NCBI GenBank assembly: GCA_002734085.1
Contig: NVXV01000015.1
Location: 37,634 to 101,633 of the forward strand
Reading direction: 5' to 3'
DNA from: Fluviicola sp.
GTDB taxonomy: Bacteria > Bacteroidota > Bacteroidia > Flavobacteriales_D > Crocinitomicaceae
DNA: 64,000 nucleotides
The notes under the pieces are model-generated. The model was given only the letters and a program-made list of their open reading frames with translations. It was not told the DNA's origin and searched no databases. Numbering within the stretch: the stretch's first letter is position 1; each line of letters opens with the position of its first letter. Both the position numbers and the translations under genes were made by a program. Below, piece after piece: positions 18,584 through 27,159 of the stretch.

Positions 18584-18614
18584 GGCGTCACCTCGAGTGA
18601 AGCGAAAGGTCGCC
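18584..18614. repeat. REP-like imperfect hairpin
   Basis: GGCG..ACCT (18584-18593) pairs with AGGTCGCC (18607-18614) around CGAGTGAAGCGAA. The wording (ACCTCGAGTGAAGCGAAAGGT) differs by few bases from the dispersed ACCT-GAGC-GAAG-TCGA-AGGT type palindromes seen between genes in many Bacteroidota. Nothing else is recognised in the 244-base gap 18521-18764. Confidence 0.5.
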
Positions 18615-18764
18615 TAAATCTTACTACTACCTCCAATCCAACTCATCCTAATGCCTCAAAATCAATGCAAAACACATCCAAACGAACCTTTTCTAACGTT
18701 CATTGTTTATGAAATGTAAGGTAGAGTGTAATTTAACGACTAAAAACTTGCTAAACATAATATT

Positions 18765-19457
18765 ATGACAACTGAGACAACAAAGTTATGGCATATAGAT
18801 GCGATTAAGTTATTGGAAGGTATTCCTTATGAGGATAAAGTACAATTTGAAAAATTAGTTGTTACCACAAGTCATAAAAAGAATGATCTTATATTCAAGA
18901 CGGGAGATGCCTCTGAAAAAGTTTTTTTTGTTGCTTCTGGTCGAGTGAAGATTGGGAAAAACGCAGATAACAGCAAAGAATGCATCAAGAGAGTAGTTCA
19001 CGAAGGCGAAGTATTCGGAGAGTTAGGTGTGATTGATAATAAGCACAATGAAGAAAGAAACAATTTCGCCCAGGTCATGGAGCACGATACCGTTATTTGT
19101 TCGATGACTCACGAGAATTTTAAAATTATTCTACAAAAATATCCAAAACTGAAAGATCGATTGATCCAAAGTATAATTGCGAATTTTAAACGCATTGATG
19201 CACGACTAGAGTCTATCATGTTCAAAGATGCCCGTACAAGATTAGTAGAATTCATCAAGGAATTAGCGGATGATTTAGGGATGCCAGTAGGGCATGAAAT
19301 GCTGATTAAGCACCGATTAACACATCAGGAGATAGCAAATATCACAGCAATTTCACGACAAAAGATTACAACATTGTTGAATGAATTGAAGCAGGAAGGA
19401 GTTATCCATCTAGAGAGAAAGTCTTTGTTGGTGCATGATATGAAGCTTTTAAAGTAA
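18765..19457 (+). CDS. Crp/Fnr-family transcriptional regulator
   Basis: 230 residues. A cyclic-nucleotide-binding-like beta-roll (about 15-135, with VFFVASGRVKIGK and GEVFGELGVI) is followed by a Crp-type helix-turn-helix (about 165-215, LTHQEIANITAISRQKITTL). No cysteine cluster for an Fe-S cluster is apparent, so it is not a classical FNR. Ligand unknown. It stands alone; its upstream region shows no full TAnnTTTG match. Confidence 0.93.
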   Translation: MTTETTKLWHIDAIKLLEGIPYEDKVQFEKLVVTTSHKKNDLIFKTGDASEKVFFVASGRVKIGKNADNSKECIKRVVHEGEVFGELGVIDNKHNEERNNFAQVMEHDTVICSMTHENFKIILQKYPKLKDRLIQSIIANFKRIDARLESIMFKDARTRLVEFIKELADDLGMPVGHEMLIKHRLTHQEIANITAISRQKITTLLNELKQEGVIHLERKSLLVHDMKLLK

Positions 19458-19463
19458 ATTTTT

Positions 19464-19503
19464 AGACTTTAAGATTTTAGGACATTAAGATGTTAAGACT
19501 TTA
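19464..19503 (+). repeat. Tandem array of 8-base units (AGAYNTTA)
   Basis: Five consecutive octads: AGACTTTA, AGATTTTA, GGACATTA, AGATGTTA, AGACTTTA, beginning 7 bases after the crp/fnr stop. An inverted counterpart lies at 19766-19797. Confidence 0.8.
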
Positions 19504-19765
19504 AAGTTTCAAATTGATAGCTTTTAATTAAATAAAACCAAAGGTTTTTTTGCTACAGGTTTCAATCCGTGGACAAAAGGTAATTAGGTGAATCTCATTT
19601 TTGCTTGACTTTTTGTGGTTCCTGAGCTTTTAAATTTAATTATTTGATAATGTCGAAGGACAAAAATCATGACAAAATAAGTTCCTTTCGAGATTTAGTT
19701 TTTAAATGAATTTGCTCAAGATGAGATGTTAAGCCGTGAGACACGCTTCTTTGCAAGTCCTGTCT

Positions 19766-19797
19766 TAGTGTCTTAAAATCTCAATATCTTAATGTCC
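19766..19797 (-). repeat. Inverted tandem array of 8-base units
   Basis: Plus-strand octads TAGTGTCT, TAAAATCT, CAATATCT, TAATGTCC are the reverse complement of the AGAYNTTA unit at 19464-19503; GGACATTAAGAT is shared exactly. The array ends 18 bases before the truA -7 box. Confidence 0.8.
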
Positions 19798-19814
19798 AAA
19801 AATCAATATTTACG

Positions 19815-19822
19815 TACCTTTG
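19815..19822 (+). promoter_or_regulatory. -7 promoter element of truA, abutting the start codon
   Basis: TACCTTTG is a full TAnnTTTG match only 6 bases before the ATG at 19829, so the transcript would be leaderless or nearly so. It excludes the in-frame TTG at 19820, which lies inside the element. Confidence 0.5.
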
Positions 19823-19828
19823 TTTCTC

Positions 19829-20575
19829 ATGGAGCAGAGGTATTTTTTTGAGTGTGCATACGATGGTACTGATTTTAGTGGTTGGCAAAGACAACCGAAT
19901 GCTGAAACGGTACAGCAGACCATTGAGTTGATGTTGTCAAGACGCTTTAAGAACACTACTATTCCTATTCTTGGTTGCGGGAGGACGGATGCAGGTGTAC
20001 ATGCGAATCAATTCTATTTTCACGTTGATTTACCCAAAAATCTCGACTTGGAGCAATTGAAATACAAGTTGAATAAAATGCTCCCGACTTCAATTGTTAT
20101 TTTTGAAGTAATACCTGTTTTGGCTGAACGACATGCGCGATTTGACGCGACTTTTAGGTCTTACAAATATTTTATTCATACAAGTAAAAATCCGTTTCAG
20201 GATAAGTACAGTTGGTATTTTCCTCACGATTTAAATCTCGAAAAAATGAATCGTGCGGCGCAATTTTTGGTAGGAGAAAAAGACTTTACTTCTTTTTCAA
20301 AACTTCACACGGATGTATTTACCAATATCTGTGATCTATCGAAAGCTGAATGGCGTGAGTTAGATAATGACCAAATCGTATTTGAAATTACTGCCAATCG
20401 ATTTTTAAGAAATATGGTGCGTGCAGTTGTTGGGACGTTGCTGGAAGTTGGTCAGGGTTATATCGAACCTGAAATCATTACCGAAATCCTTGAGGCCAAA
20501 GATAGATCTCGGGCAGGGGTTTCTGTGCCAGCGAAAGGGTTGTTTTTGAATGAGGTGAAATATCCATTTATTTAA
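19829..20575 (+). CDS. truA: tRNA pseudouridine(38-40) synthase
   Basis: 248 residues. TruA isomerises uridines 38-40 in tRNA anticodon arms. The catalytic Asp54 lies in GCGRTDAGVHA; the N-terminal YDGTDFSGWQRQPNAETVQ and C-terminal FLRNMVRAVVGTLLEVG are family marks. Length is normal. A degraded second copy of residues about 92-142 lies 1.3 kb downstream. Confidence 0.97.
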   Translation: MEQRYFFECAYDGTDFSGWQRQPNAETVQQTIELMLSRRFKNTTIPILGCGRTDAGVHANQFYFHVDLPKNLDLEQLKYKLNKMLPTSIVIFEVIPVLAERHARFDATFRSYKYFIHTSKNPFQDKYSWYFPHDLNLEKMNRAAQFLVGEKDFTSFSKLHTDVFTNICDLSKAEWRELDNDQIVFEITANRFLRNMVRAVVGTLLEVGQGYIEPEIITEILEAKDRSRAGVSVPAKGLFLNEVKYPFI

Positions 20576-20586
20576 AAAGTAGAACT

Positions 20587-20624
20587 TAGCTATAAATAAA
20601 AAAAAACGCCATCAGACTTTTGTC
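20587..20624 (-). terminator. Terminator of the 20653-21297 gene (possibly also serving truA)
   Basis: On the minus strand AACGCCAT pairs with ATGGCGTT (20617-20624 with 20595-20602), with an inner GAC/GTC stem, followed by a run of nine T (complement of 20588-20596). It stands 28 bases after the minus-strand stop and 11 after the truA stop. Confidence 0.85.
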
Positions 20625-20652
20625 CAATGGCGTTGACTTGTTTAAAGTGTTA

Positions 20653-21297
20653 TTAAATTACACGTAGTAACCATAGAATTAATAGTATAAGTGCGACTAC
20701 CAGAAGTAGGTGAATGAGGTTGCCGATGACTCCCCCAAGGTAGCCAAGTAGCCATAAGATAAGAATAATGAGTATTATAATCCAAAATAAACTTAGCGCG
20801 CCTTCAGCACTTGTGCTGGACTTCATTAGTTTTGTATCTGTGACAGTTTTTTTAATCTTATTAGCTGTTTCTTTTAAAGATGATTCTTTAAGGTTTGATT
20901 TTGTTTTGTGACTGTCCTTAGCGAGATCAGTTTTATTCACGTCTCGAGGAATTTCGGCTTTTTGTTTTGACTTGTTTTTAACAGCCTCATCATCTTCAAT
21001 AGACTCCTTGTCTTGAATGTTTTTGTTATTGGTTTCGTCGGTTTGAGAACTGATCTCATCTCCAGATAGAGTTAGAGGTTCACTCTTTTTTGGTGGTAGC
21101 TCAGTAACCTCATTGTTTTCAGTAGGATTTAGAAATTTGTTATCTGATTTTGAAATGTTGCTACTCTGTTTTATATTGTTGTGATAAACGTGATACCCAT
21201 TGGAGTGTTTACGCTTCGTTATTGAGACAGTCCCACATGAGGTGAGGATTATTGAGCCTGTTAAGCAAATTGAAATAAATGTAAATAATGTTTTCAT
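20653..21297 (-). CDS. Lipoprotein with disordered middle and C-terminal DUF5670-like membrane segment
   Basis: 214 residues. The signal ends in ILTSC (lipid Cys21). Residues about 30-160 are Lys/Ser/Glu-rich and look disordered. The C-terminal 45 residues are hydrophobic, with WIIILIILILWLLGYLGGVI and HLLLVVALILLILWLL, closely resembling the roughly 50-residue DUF5670 (lmo0937-type) stand-alone membrane proteins. Combining a lipoprotein anchor with this hairpin is unusual. It is flanked by truA and by a truA fragment. Function unknown; free DUF5670 proteins are often stress-associated, but nothing here shows that. Confidence 0.65.
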   Translation of the reverse strand: MKTLFTFISICLTGSIILTSCGTVSITKRKHSNGYHVYHNNIKQSSNISKSDNKFLNPTENNEVTELPPKKSEPLTLSGDEISSQTDETNNKNIQDKESIEDDEAVKNKSKQKAEIPRDVNKTDLAKDSHKTKSNLKESSLKETANKIKKTVTDTKLMKSSTSAEGALSLFWIIILIILILWLLGYLGGVIGNLIHLLLVVALILLILWLLRVI

Positions 21298-21386
21298 AGT
21301 TTCGATTTTTTGTTTCAGTAATGTCCTGAATAGTATTCTTCAGGGTATCAATAAAATAATTATTCATTTACAAACATCAAAATATT

Positions 21387-21540
21387 TTTTGATGTAATTC
21401 CAGTTTCAGCTGAACGACACGCTCGATTTGGTGTAACTTTTAGGTCTTACGAGTATTTTATTCATGTAGATAAAAATCGATTTACAACAAGTGCAGTTGG
21501 GGTTTCCGTATAAAATAGATTTTAAAAAGATGAAACTTTT
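21387..21540 (+). pseudogene. Degraded partial copy of truA
   Basis: Bases 21387-21480 align without gaps to truA 20101-20194 (about 80% identical by eye over 21391-21480), including a 15-base exact run ACTTTTAGGTCTTAC. Similarity continues with small gaps to about 21540. Translated, it reads FDVIPVSAERHARFGVTFRS against FEVIPVLAERHARFDATFRS of TruA, then hits a frameshift and stop. The 5' and 3' parts are missing. It is a decayed duplicate or the trace of a replaced gene copy. Confidence 0.85.
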
Positions 21541-21651
21541 TTTTGTTTAAAGCATAGGTTCTTTTTACGTTCAAATATTCTGTAGTCTCTTGATGAGGTG
21601 TTAATCTGTCATGTTAAAATCCACCTATTTATCAACAATTGAATATTATTG

Positions 21652-21666
21652 CCACTTTTTACCACC
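21652..21666 (-). promoter_or_regulatory. Inverted MraZ-like box
   Basis: The minus strand reads GGTGGTAAAAAGTGG; its 14-base core GTGGTAAAAAGTGG is identical to that of the direct boxes at 21767-21786 but in opposite orientation, about 100 bases further upstream. Confidence 0.45.
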
Positions 21667-21766
21667 TAAAAATCAAATCTCAAAATGTATAGTATTAAGG
21701 ACTTTTGAAAAAAATATTGTAACCTTGTGCGTGTTTAAGGCGTAATAAGTTTTCAACACTTGTATA

Positions 21767-21786
21767 AAAGTGGTAAAAAGTGGTAA
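21767..21786 (+). promoter_or_regulatory. Tandem MraZ-binding boxes upstream of mraZ
   Basis: AAAGTGGTAA occurs twice in direct succession (21767-21776, 21777-21786), 33 bases before the mraZ ATG. This matches the MraZ box form of Mollicutes, AAAGTG[T/G]N3 repeated, and the 10-base spacing of GTGG-type repeats in E. coli. If the -7 is TATTTTTA (21795-21802), the boxes cover the -33 region and would serve autorepression. Confidence 0.7.
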
Positions 21787-21819
21787 TTTTCCATTATTTT
21801 TACACATTATTAACTGTAC

Positions 21820-22281
21820 ATGGCAGGATTAGTAGGAGAATATGAAGTAAGACTGGACGCTAAAGGGCGTTTCTTATTCCCTTCTCATTTGAGAAGGCAA
21901 TTATCTCCTGCTGCTCAGGAAAGTTTCATGTTGAACAAAGGTTTTGAAGAGTGCTTAACGCTTTACCCCATGAATGAATGGGAGAAGTTGAGTGCTTCGT
22001 TGAGTAAAATCAACCTCTTCAAACCGAAGAATCGAATGTTCTACCGTTTGTTTCACCAAGGCGCGAAAGATGTGTCATTGGATAAAACGGGAAGGGTTTT
22101 GATTCCAACTGCTCACATGGAACGTGTCGGTCTGAAAAAGGAAGTGATGTTAATCGCTTACAATGACAGAATCGAGATCTGGGATAAATCCAAGTACTTC
22201 GAAATGATCGAAGGCTCCATGACAGACTTTGCTGATTTGGCAGAGGAGGTAATGGGTGATTTGGAAAATGACAACGAATAA
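21820..22281 (+). CDS. mraZ: Transcriptional regulator MraZ
   Basis: 153 residues with two SpoVT/AbrB-like swapped-hairpin repeats: YEVRLDAKGRFLFPSHLRRQ (about 8-27) and VSLDKTGRVLIPTAHMERVG (about 87-106). MraZ binds tandem DNA boxes and controls the dcw operon; matching boxes lie just upstream. First gene of the cluster, overlapping rsmH by 14 bases. Confidence 0.96.
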   Translation: MAGLVGEYEVRLDAKGRFLFPSHLRRQLSPAAQESFMLNKGFEECLTLYPMNEWEKLSASLSKINLFKPKNRMFYRLFHQGAKDVSLDKTGRVLIPTAHMERVGLKKEVMLIAYNDRIEIWDKSKYFEMIEGSMTDFADLAEEVMGDLENDNE

Positions 22282-23194
22282 CGAAAGTACATACCACGTT
22301 CCAGTAATGCTTCAGGAGTGTCTTGAAGGGTTGAATATTCAGCCCGACGGAACTTATATTGATGTAACTTTCGGTGGTGGTGGTCATTCCAAAGCGATTT
22401 TCGAAAAGTTAAATGATTCGGGTAAGCTTCTCGCGTTCGATCAGGATGTAGATGCGAAACGAAATGTTTGGGAAGCACCGAATTTCCATTTTATTCCATC
22501 CAATTTTGAGTTTTTAAAAAACCACTTGCGCATGATGCGAATTGAGAAAGTGGACGGAATCCTTGCTGATTTAGGGGTTTCCTCTCATCAGTTCAATGAG
22601 CCGGAACGTGGATTTAGTATTCGTTCAAACGAACCATTGGATATGCGCATGAATCAACGCAGTGATCAATCTGCTTTTCATGTTGTCAACGAATACGAAG
22701 AGGATGAATTGATTACTATCATTGGTAAATACGGCGAAGTGAAATCACCACGAAGGGTGGCGCAATTAATTTGTCAGTCGCGTCAAGGAGCACCCATAAA
22801 AACTACTGGAGATTTAGTCGAGGTGTTGAGTAAAATGGCACCCAAATTTAAAGAGAATAGATTTTATGCCCAGGTTTTTCAGGCGATTCGAATTGAGGTA
22901 AATAATGAAATGAAGGTCCTTGAGTCATTCTTGGAACAAGCTGCTGATGTACTAAAGCCTGGTGGTCGACTTGTAGTAATGTCTTACCATTCTTTAGAAG
23001 ATCGATTAGTAAAAAACTTTATGAAACGAGGTCACCTCGATGGATCAATTGAAAAGGATTTTTACGGAAATGTATTGAAGCCTCTGACGGAAGTAGTGAG
23101 GAAGCCTATCACACCGGATGAAGAAGAATTAGAGCGTAATCCGCGTTCTCGTAGTGCTAAACTTAGAATTGCAGAACGTAATGAAGGAGAATAG
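22268..23194 (+). CDS. rsmH: 16S rRNA (cytosine(1402)-N4)-methyltransferase
   Basis: 308 residues. RsmH methylates C1402 of 16S rRNA with AdoMet. The sequence HVPVMLQECLEGL, the AdoMet loop DVTFGGGGHSKAI and the DGILADLGVSSHQ motif identify it. An ATG at 22268 is preferred to the GTG at 22256; it overlaps mraZ by 14 bases. Confidence 0.97.
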   Translation: MTTNNESTYHVPVMLQECLEGLNIQPDGTYIDVTFGGGGHSKAIFEKLNDSGKLLAFDQDVDAKRNVWEAPNFHFIPSNFEFLKNHLRMMRIEKVDGILADLGVSSHQFNEPERGFSIRSNEPLDMRMNQRSDQSAFHVVNEYEEDELITIIGKYGEVKSPRRVAQLICQSRQGAPIKTTGDLVEVLSKMAPKFKENRFYAQVFQAIRIEVNNEMKVLESFLEQAADVLKPGGRLVVMSYHSLEDRLVKNFMKRGHLDGSIEKDFYGNVLKPLTEVVRKPITPDEEELERNPRSRSAKLRIAERNEGE

Positions 23195-23600
23195 CTACAC
23201 GGGAAAGAGTAAAGATGATGGGGCTAAAAAGTCTGCCAAAACGAAAAAGAAAAGTCGTTTTTCAAAAGCTGCAAAAAAGCAGTCGCAGTCGATGGTGCAA
23301 ATCATGAATGGAGATTTCTTGACGAAAGATTTCTTCTTGAAAAATCTGACGTATATCTTTTTTGTGGTGTTCCTTTTAATTCTGATGGTTTCGAAAGGGT
23401 ATTATGTAAGTCAGTTATCTCAAGATATAAGTGATACAGAAGAGGAGCTCGGGGAAATCACTTCGGATTATGTCGAAACAAAAGCAAAACTAGAAGAAGA
23501 AACAAGAAGAACGCAATTAATAGAAAAGTTAAATCCACTTGGGTTAAAAGAAACAATTAATCCAACGAAGGTTATTCGCAGAAAAGAGGAGAAAAAATGA
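23181..23600 (+). CDS. ftsL: FtsL-like division protein
   Basis: 139 residues from the ATG at 23181. A basic cytoplasmic N-terminus (KKSAKTKKKSRFSKAAKK) precedes one membrane span (about 55-71) and a periplasmic coiled coil (about 75-117), ending in a basic tail. Sequence similarity to FtsL is low, but topology, size and place between rsmH and ftsI fit the Bacteroidota FtsL-like family. It overlaps rsmH by 14 bases and ftsI by 4. Confidence 0.8.
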   Translation: MKENSYTGKSKDDGAKKSAKTKKKSRFSKAAKKQSQSMVQIMNGDFLTKDFFLKNLTYIFFVVFLLILMVSKGYYVSQLSQDISDTEEELGEITSDYVETKAKLEEETRRTQLIEKLNPLGLKETINPTKVIRRKEEKK

Positions 23601-25699
23601 CAATACCAAAAGGAGTCATATTACGTGTGTATTTGGTGTACTTCGCTATAGTAATAGTGATGATTTTGGTGCTGGTTAAAAGTTTTTCCATCATTATGGA
23701 CGGTCGCGACAATATTTTCACTTCGAGTTCGGATAAAATCCAGCAACGTTCTGCTGAAATAACTCCTAGAAGAGGAGAGATCCTAGATGCTAAAGCAAAC
23801 CCATTGGTGACTTCTGTAGCATTCTATGATATCTACATGGATCCAGTCACAGTAGAAGAGGAGCTGTGGAATAAAGAAATTGGTAGACTGAGTCAGGGGT
23901 TAGCTGAAATCTTCCAAGGTAAATCTGCTCGTGAATTTGAGGAATACCTTCGGAATGCCAGAGCCAAGAAAAGAAGATATGTTCTTATCGACAAGAAGGT
24001 GACCAATGAGACACGCAAAAAAGTGCGACAACTTCCCATTTTTGAAAAAGGAAGGTTTAAAGGTGGGTTAATCGATAATCAAGCAACTATTGTAAGGAAA
24101 AGACCGAACGACGAACTTTTCCGACGAACTTTAGGGTACGTAAAATACTCCGAAAACGACACGCTTTTGGTTGGAATTGAAGGGGCTTTCAATAAATATC
24201 TTGCTGGCAAAAATGGAGAAGTAATTGAACAAAAAATATCAAATTCATGGAAGCCGACTGGTTCTGTAGTGAGAGAAGCGATAAACGGATATGATGTCGT
24301 AACTACAATTGACAAGGACATACAAGAAGTTGCACATACGGAACTTAAAAATCAGCTAAAGAACAAAGGAGGAAGATACGGCTGTGCGATAGTGATGGAT
24401 GTTAAAACTGGTTTTGTAAAAGCGATGGTAAATCTCCAGAAAAATGCTGATGGAGAATACCGAGAGACATACAATCACGCAATTGGAACACGTGAAGTTC
24501 CAGGTTCAACAATGAAGTTGGCTTCTCTGATGGCTGCACTAGAAGATGAAAAGGTGAAAATAACGGATACGGTAAACGCAGTTGGTAGGTACGAGTATTA
24601 CGATCGCGCTTTAAATGATTCCAGAAAATGGGGGTATGGGAAGGTGACAATAAGAGAAGCGTTCGAACTTTCTTCAAATGTTATTTCAAAAGTAATCTTT
24701 GATAATTACAGAGATGAACCACAACGATTTATAGATCGATTGCATCAGTTTGGTTTGACAGATTCTTTGGGGATAAATATTCAGGGAGAACGCGATCCAA
24801 CGTATTCAAAACCTGGTGATTCACAGTGGTGGGGAGGTTCACTTGCATGGATGTCGATTGGGTACGAGTTTCAGTTGACGCCGCTTCAGCTATTAGCGTT
24901 TTATAATGCTGTAGCAAATGATGGAAAGTACATGAAGCCTCAATTTGTTTCGTCAGTGCTCGATGGTAGGAAAACAATTGAAGAGTTTAAGCCTATTGTT
25001 TTAAAAGAAAAAATCGCAAGTCAAAATACAATTGACATTATGAAAGAATGTCTTGAAGGCGTTATGATTAATGGTACGGGTAGAGGACTGGAATCAACCT
25101 TTTTTAAGACGGCTGGTAAAACAGGAACTGCTCAAATCGCTAACCGAAACTTAGGGTATGGAGATGAAGGAGAGAAGAAATATATCGCTTCTTTCGCTGG
25201 TTATTTCCCTGCAGATAAACCGATTTATTCCTGTATAGTAGTTATCGCAGCGCCAACGGATGATATCTACGGTGCTTCTGTTTCGGGAACTGTTTTCTCA
25301 GCAATTGCCAATAAAGTATATGCTTCCAGTTATGAGTATCACCAAGCGGTAAATGAAAAAACGCAAAAGGTGACTATTCCTTATGTACAACATGGTAATC
25401 GTTACGATGTGAATCAGGCGCTGAACACTTTAAAAGTAAAAAAGGATATTGAAGGTAGTCAGCCTTGGATCTATACGAGTCAAAAAAATAACTCAGTAGC
25501 AATTAAGAATTACAATTTCAATAAAAAGAAAGTACCTGATGTTGTAGGAATGGGGTTGGAAGACGCGCTCTACTTGATAGAGCAAACGGGTATGAGCGCT
25601 GAAGTTCAAGGGTATGGAACTGTAGCCAAACAGTCTATCTCTCCAGGTCAGCAAGCAGTTGTTGGTGGGGTAATAAAAATAGAATTAGAACAAAAGTGA
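23597..25699 (+). CDS. ftsI: Division-specific peptidoglycan transpeptidase (PBP3/FtsI) with PASTA domain
   Basis: 700 residues. FtsI cross-links septal peptidoglycan. One N-terminal membrane span (about 8-28), a PBP dimerisation domain, then the transpeptidase with SxxK (STMK, Ser near 304), SSN (near 359) and KTGT (near 507). A C-terminal PASTA domain (about 645-700, VPDVVGMGLEDALYLIEQTG) is present, as in many Bacteroidota and Firmicutes homologues. ATG overlaps the ftsL stop by 4 bases. Confidence 0.96.
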   Translation: MTIPKGVILRVYLVYFAIVIVMILVLVKSFSIIMDGRDNIFTSSSDKIQQRSAEITPRRGEILDAKANPLVTSVAFYDIYMDPVTVEEELWNKEIGRLSQGLAEIFQGKSAREFEEYLRNARAKKRRYVLIDKKVTNETRKKVRQLPIFEKGRFKGGLIDNQATIVRKRPNDELFRRTLGYVKYSENDTLLVGIEGAFNKYLAGKNGEVIEQKISNSWKPTGSVVREAINGYDVVTTIDKDIQEVAHTELKNQLKNKGGRYGCAIVMDVKTGFVKAMVNLQKNADGEYRETYNHAIGTREVPGSTMKLASLMAALEDEKVKITDTVNAVGRYEYYDRALNDSRKWGYGKVTIREAFELSSNVISKVIFDNYRDEPQRFIDRLHQFGLTDSLGINIQGERDPTYSKPGDSQWWGGSLAWMSIGYEFQLTPLQLLAFYNAVANDGKYMKPQFVSSVLDGRKTIEEFKPIVLKEKIASQNTIDIMKECLEGVMINGTGRGLESTFFKTAGKTGTAQIANRNLGYGDEGEKKYIASFAGYFPADKPIYSCIVVIAAPTDDIYGASVSGTVFSAIANKVYASSYEYHQAVNEKTQKVTIPYVQHGNRYDVNQALNTLKVKKDIEGSQPWIYTSQKNNSVAIKNYNFNKKKVPDVVGMGLEDALYLIEQTGMSAEVQGYGTVAKQSISPGQQAVVGGVIKIELEQK

Positions 25700-27159
25700 A
25701 AAATTTAAGAGACATATTATACGGTTGTTCAATCAAAGAAGTGGTTGGGAAAACAGATGTGGAAATAAAAAACATTGTGTTTGATTCTCGTCAAATAGAA
25801 GAAGAGGATGTTTTTGTTGCAATCAAAGGTGCTGCTGTTGATGGACATAAGTTTATTGATAGCGCGATTAAAAGTGGAGCAACGGCAATAGTTTGCGAAT
25901 CAAAACCAGATAACGTTGAAGCAGGTATTAACTATGTAGTTGTTGAAGATGCACACTTCGCTCTTTCTGTAATGGCCAATAACTATTATGATCAGCCAAG
26001 TAAGAAGTTAAAACTTATTGGAATTACAGGAACAAACGGAAAAACAACAACTACGACGCTTTTATTCCAACTTTTTAGAGAAATGGGAAGTTCTGTTGGA
26101 TTGATTTCTACGGTTGTTAATCGCATAAATGATGAAGAAATTCCAACAGAACGCACAACACCAGATCCTGTAAGTTTAAATGCACTTCTTCAACAAATGG
26201 TGGAAGCGGATTGTGAATACTGCTTTATGGAAGTGAGTTCTCACGCAATTCATCAAAAAAGAATTGGTAAGCTATACTTTTCAGGAGGAGCATTTACAAA
26301 CATCACCAATGAACATCTCGATTATCACAAATCGTTTAAAGAATATTTGAACGTTAAAAAGGAATTCTTTGATGGTCTTTCGAAGGAAGCTTTTGCTGTA
26401 ACAAATGTAGATGATAAAAACGGGGAGGTAATGCTCCAAAACTGTGATGCGAAAAAAATCACTTACGGGTTAAAAAACATCGCAGATTATAAAGCAAAAG
26501 TACTGGAGAATAATTTTTCAGGTTTAGTTCTAACACTTCAAGGTACAGAACTATATACACGATTAATAGGTGATTTTAACGCATATAACATTCTATTGGT
26601 TTATGCAATTGCTGAGCAACTCGAAGACAATACCATTGAAATCTTAAGGATTATCAGCAAACTACAACCCGTTGAAGGACGATTTGAGCATTTCCGAAGT
26701 GAATCTGGAGTGATTGGTATCGTTGACTACGCGCATACACCAGACGCATTAGAAAATGTGTTGAATACAATCAATAACATTCGAACTGGAAATGAAATAG
26801 TATTCACTTTAGTCGGATGTGGAGGAGATAGAGACCGCACGAAACGTCCAGTTATGGCTTCGATTTCATGTGAATTGAGCGATAAAGTTATTCTGACATC
26901 AGACAACCCTAGAACGGAAAATCCGGAAGCGATTATTGAAGAAATGATGACTGGAGTTGGCGGGGAGCACTTCAAAAAAACATTGAGTATTTCGAATAGA
27001 AAAGAGGCTATAAAAACGGCTTGCACAATGGCTGAAAAGGACGATATCATTTTAATAGCTGGCAAAGGACACGAGACATATCAAGAAATCAATGGTGTAA
27101 AGCACGATTTTGACGACTTGGAAATATTGAAAGAATTATTAATAAAAATGAATAAATAA
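25696..27159 (+). CDS. murE: UDP-N-acetylmuramoyl-tripeptide synthetase MurE (DAP-type)
   Basis: 487 residues. MurE adds the third amino acid to UDP-MurNAc-L-Ala-D-Glu. ATP loop [14 protein letters not shown] (about 110-123). The DNPR motif (about 402-405) marks meso-diaminopimelate use, so the peptidoglycan is probably DAP-type. It begins with GTG, overlapping the ftsI stop in GTGA. Confidence 0.97.
   Translation: MKNLRDILYGCSIKEVVGKTDVEIKNIVFDSRQIEEEDVFVAIKGAAVDGHKFIDSAIKSGATAIVCESKPDNVEAGINYVVVEDAHFALSVMANNYYDQPSKKLKLIGITGTNGKTTTTTLLFQLFREMGSSVGLISTVVNRINDEEIPTERTTPDPVSLNALLQQMVEADCEYCFMEVSSHAIHQKRIGKLYFSGGAFTNITNEHLDYHKSFKEYLNVKKEFFDGLSKEAFAVTNVDDKNGEVMLQNCDAKKITYGLKNIADYKAKVLENNFSGLVLTLQGTELYTRLIGDFNAYNILLVYAIAEQLEDNTIEILRIISKLQPVEGRFEHFRSESGVIGIVDYAHTPDALENVLNTINNIRTGNEIVFTLVGCGGDRDRTKRPVMASISCELSDKVILTSDNPRTENPEAIIEEMMTGVGGEHFKKTLSISNRKEAIKTACTMAEKDDIILIAGKGHETYQEINGVKHDFDDLEILKELLIKMNK

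Larger units (their letters stand above)
19458..19828. other. 371-base intergenic region bounded by inverted 8-base repeat arrays
   Basis: No convincing reading frame or RNA gene. It holds two inverted octad arrays (19464-19503, 19766-19797), a weak terminator-like hairpin AAAACC-aaa-GGTTTT followed by TTT (19534-19551), and the truA -7 box. The inner 262 bases (19504-19765) resemble nothing recognised. Confidence 0.6.
21298..21819. other. 522-base intergenic region upstream of mraZ
   Basis: It contains a hairpin CATCAAAA-TATT-TTTTGATG (21375-21394), a truA-derived fragment (21387-21540), inverted and direct MraZ-type boxes (21652-21666, 21767-21786) and weak -7 candidates TAACCTTG (21719-21726) and TATTTTTA (21795-21802). 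No intact gene. Confidence 0.7.

Noticed and set aside
18521..21819. tRNA, tmRNA or other structured RNA genes in the larger gaps.
   Set aside because: No T-loop or acceptor-stem pattern or other known RNA motif was found when reading both strands.
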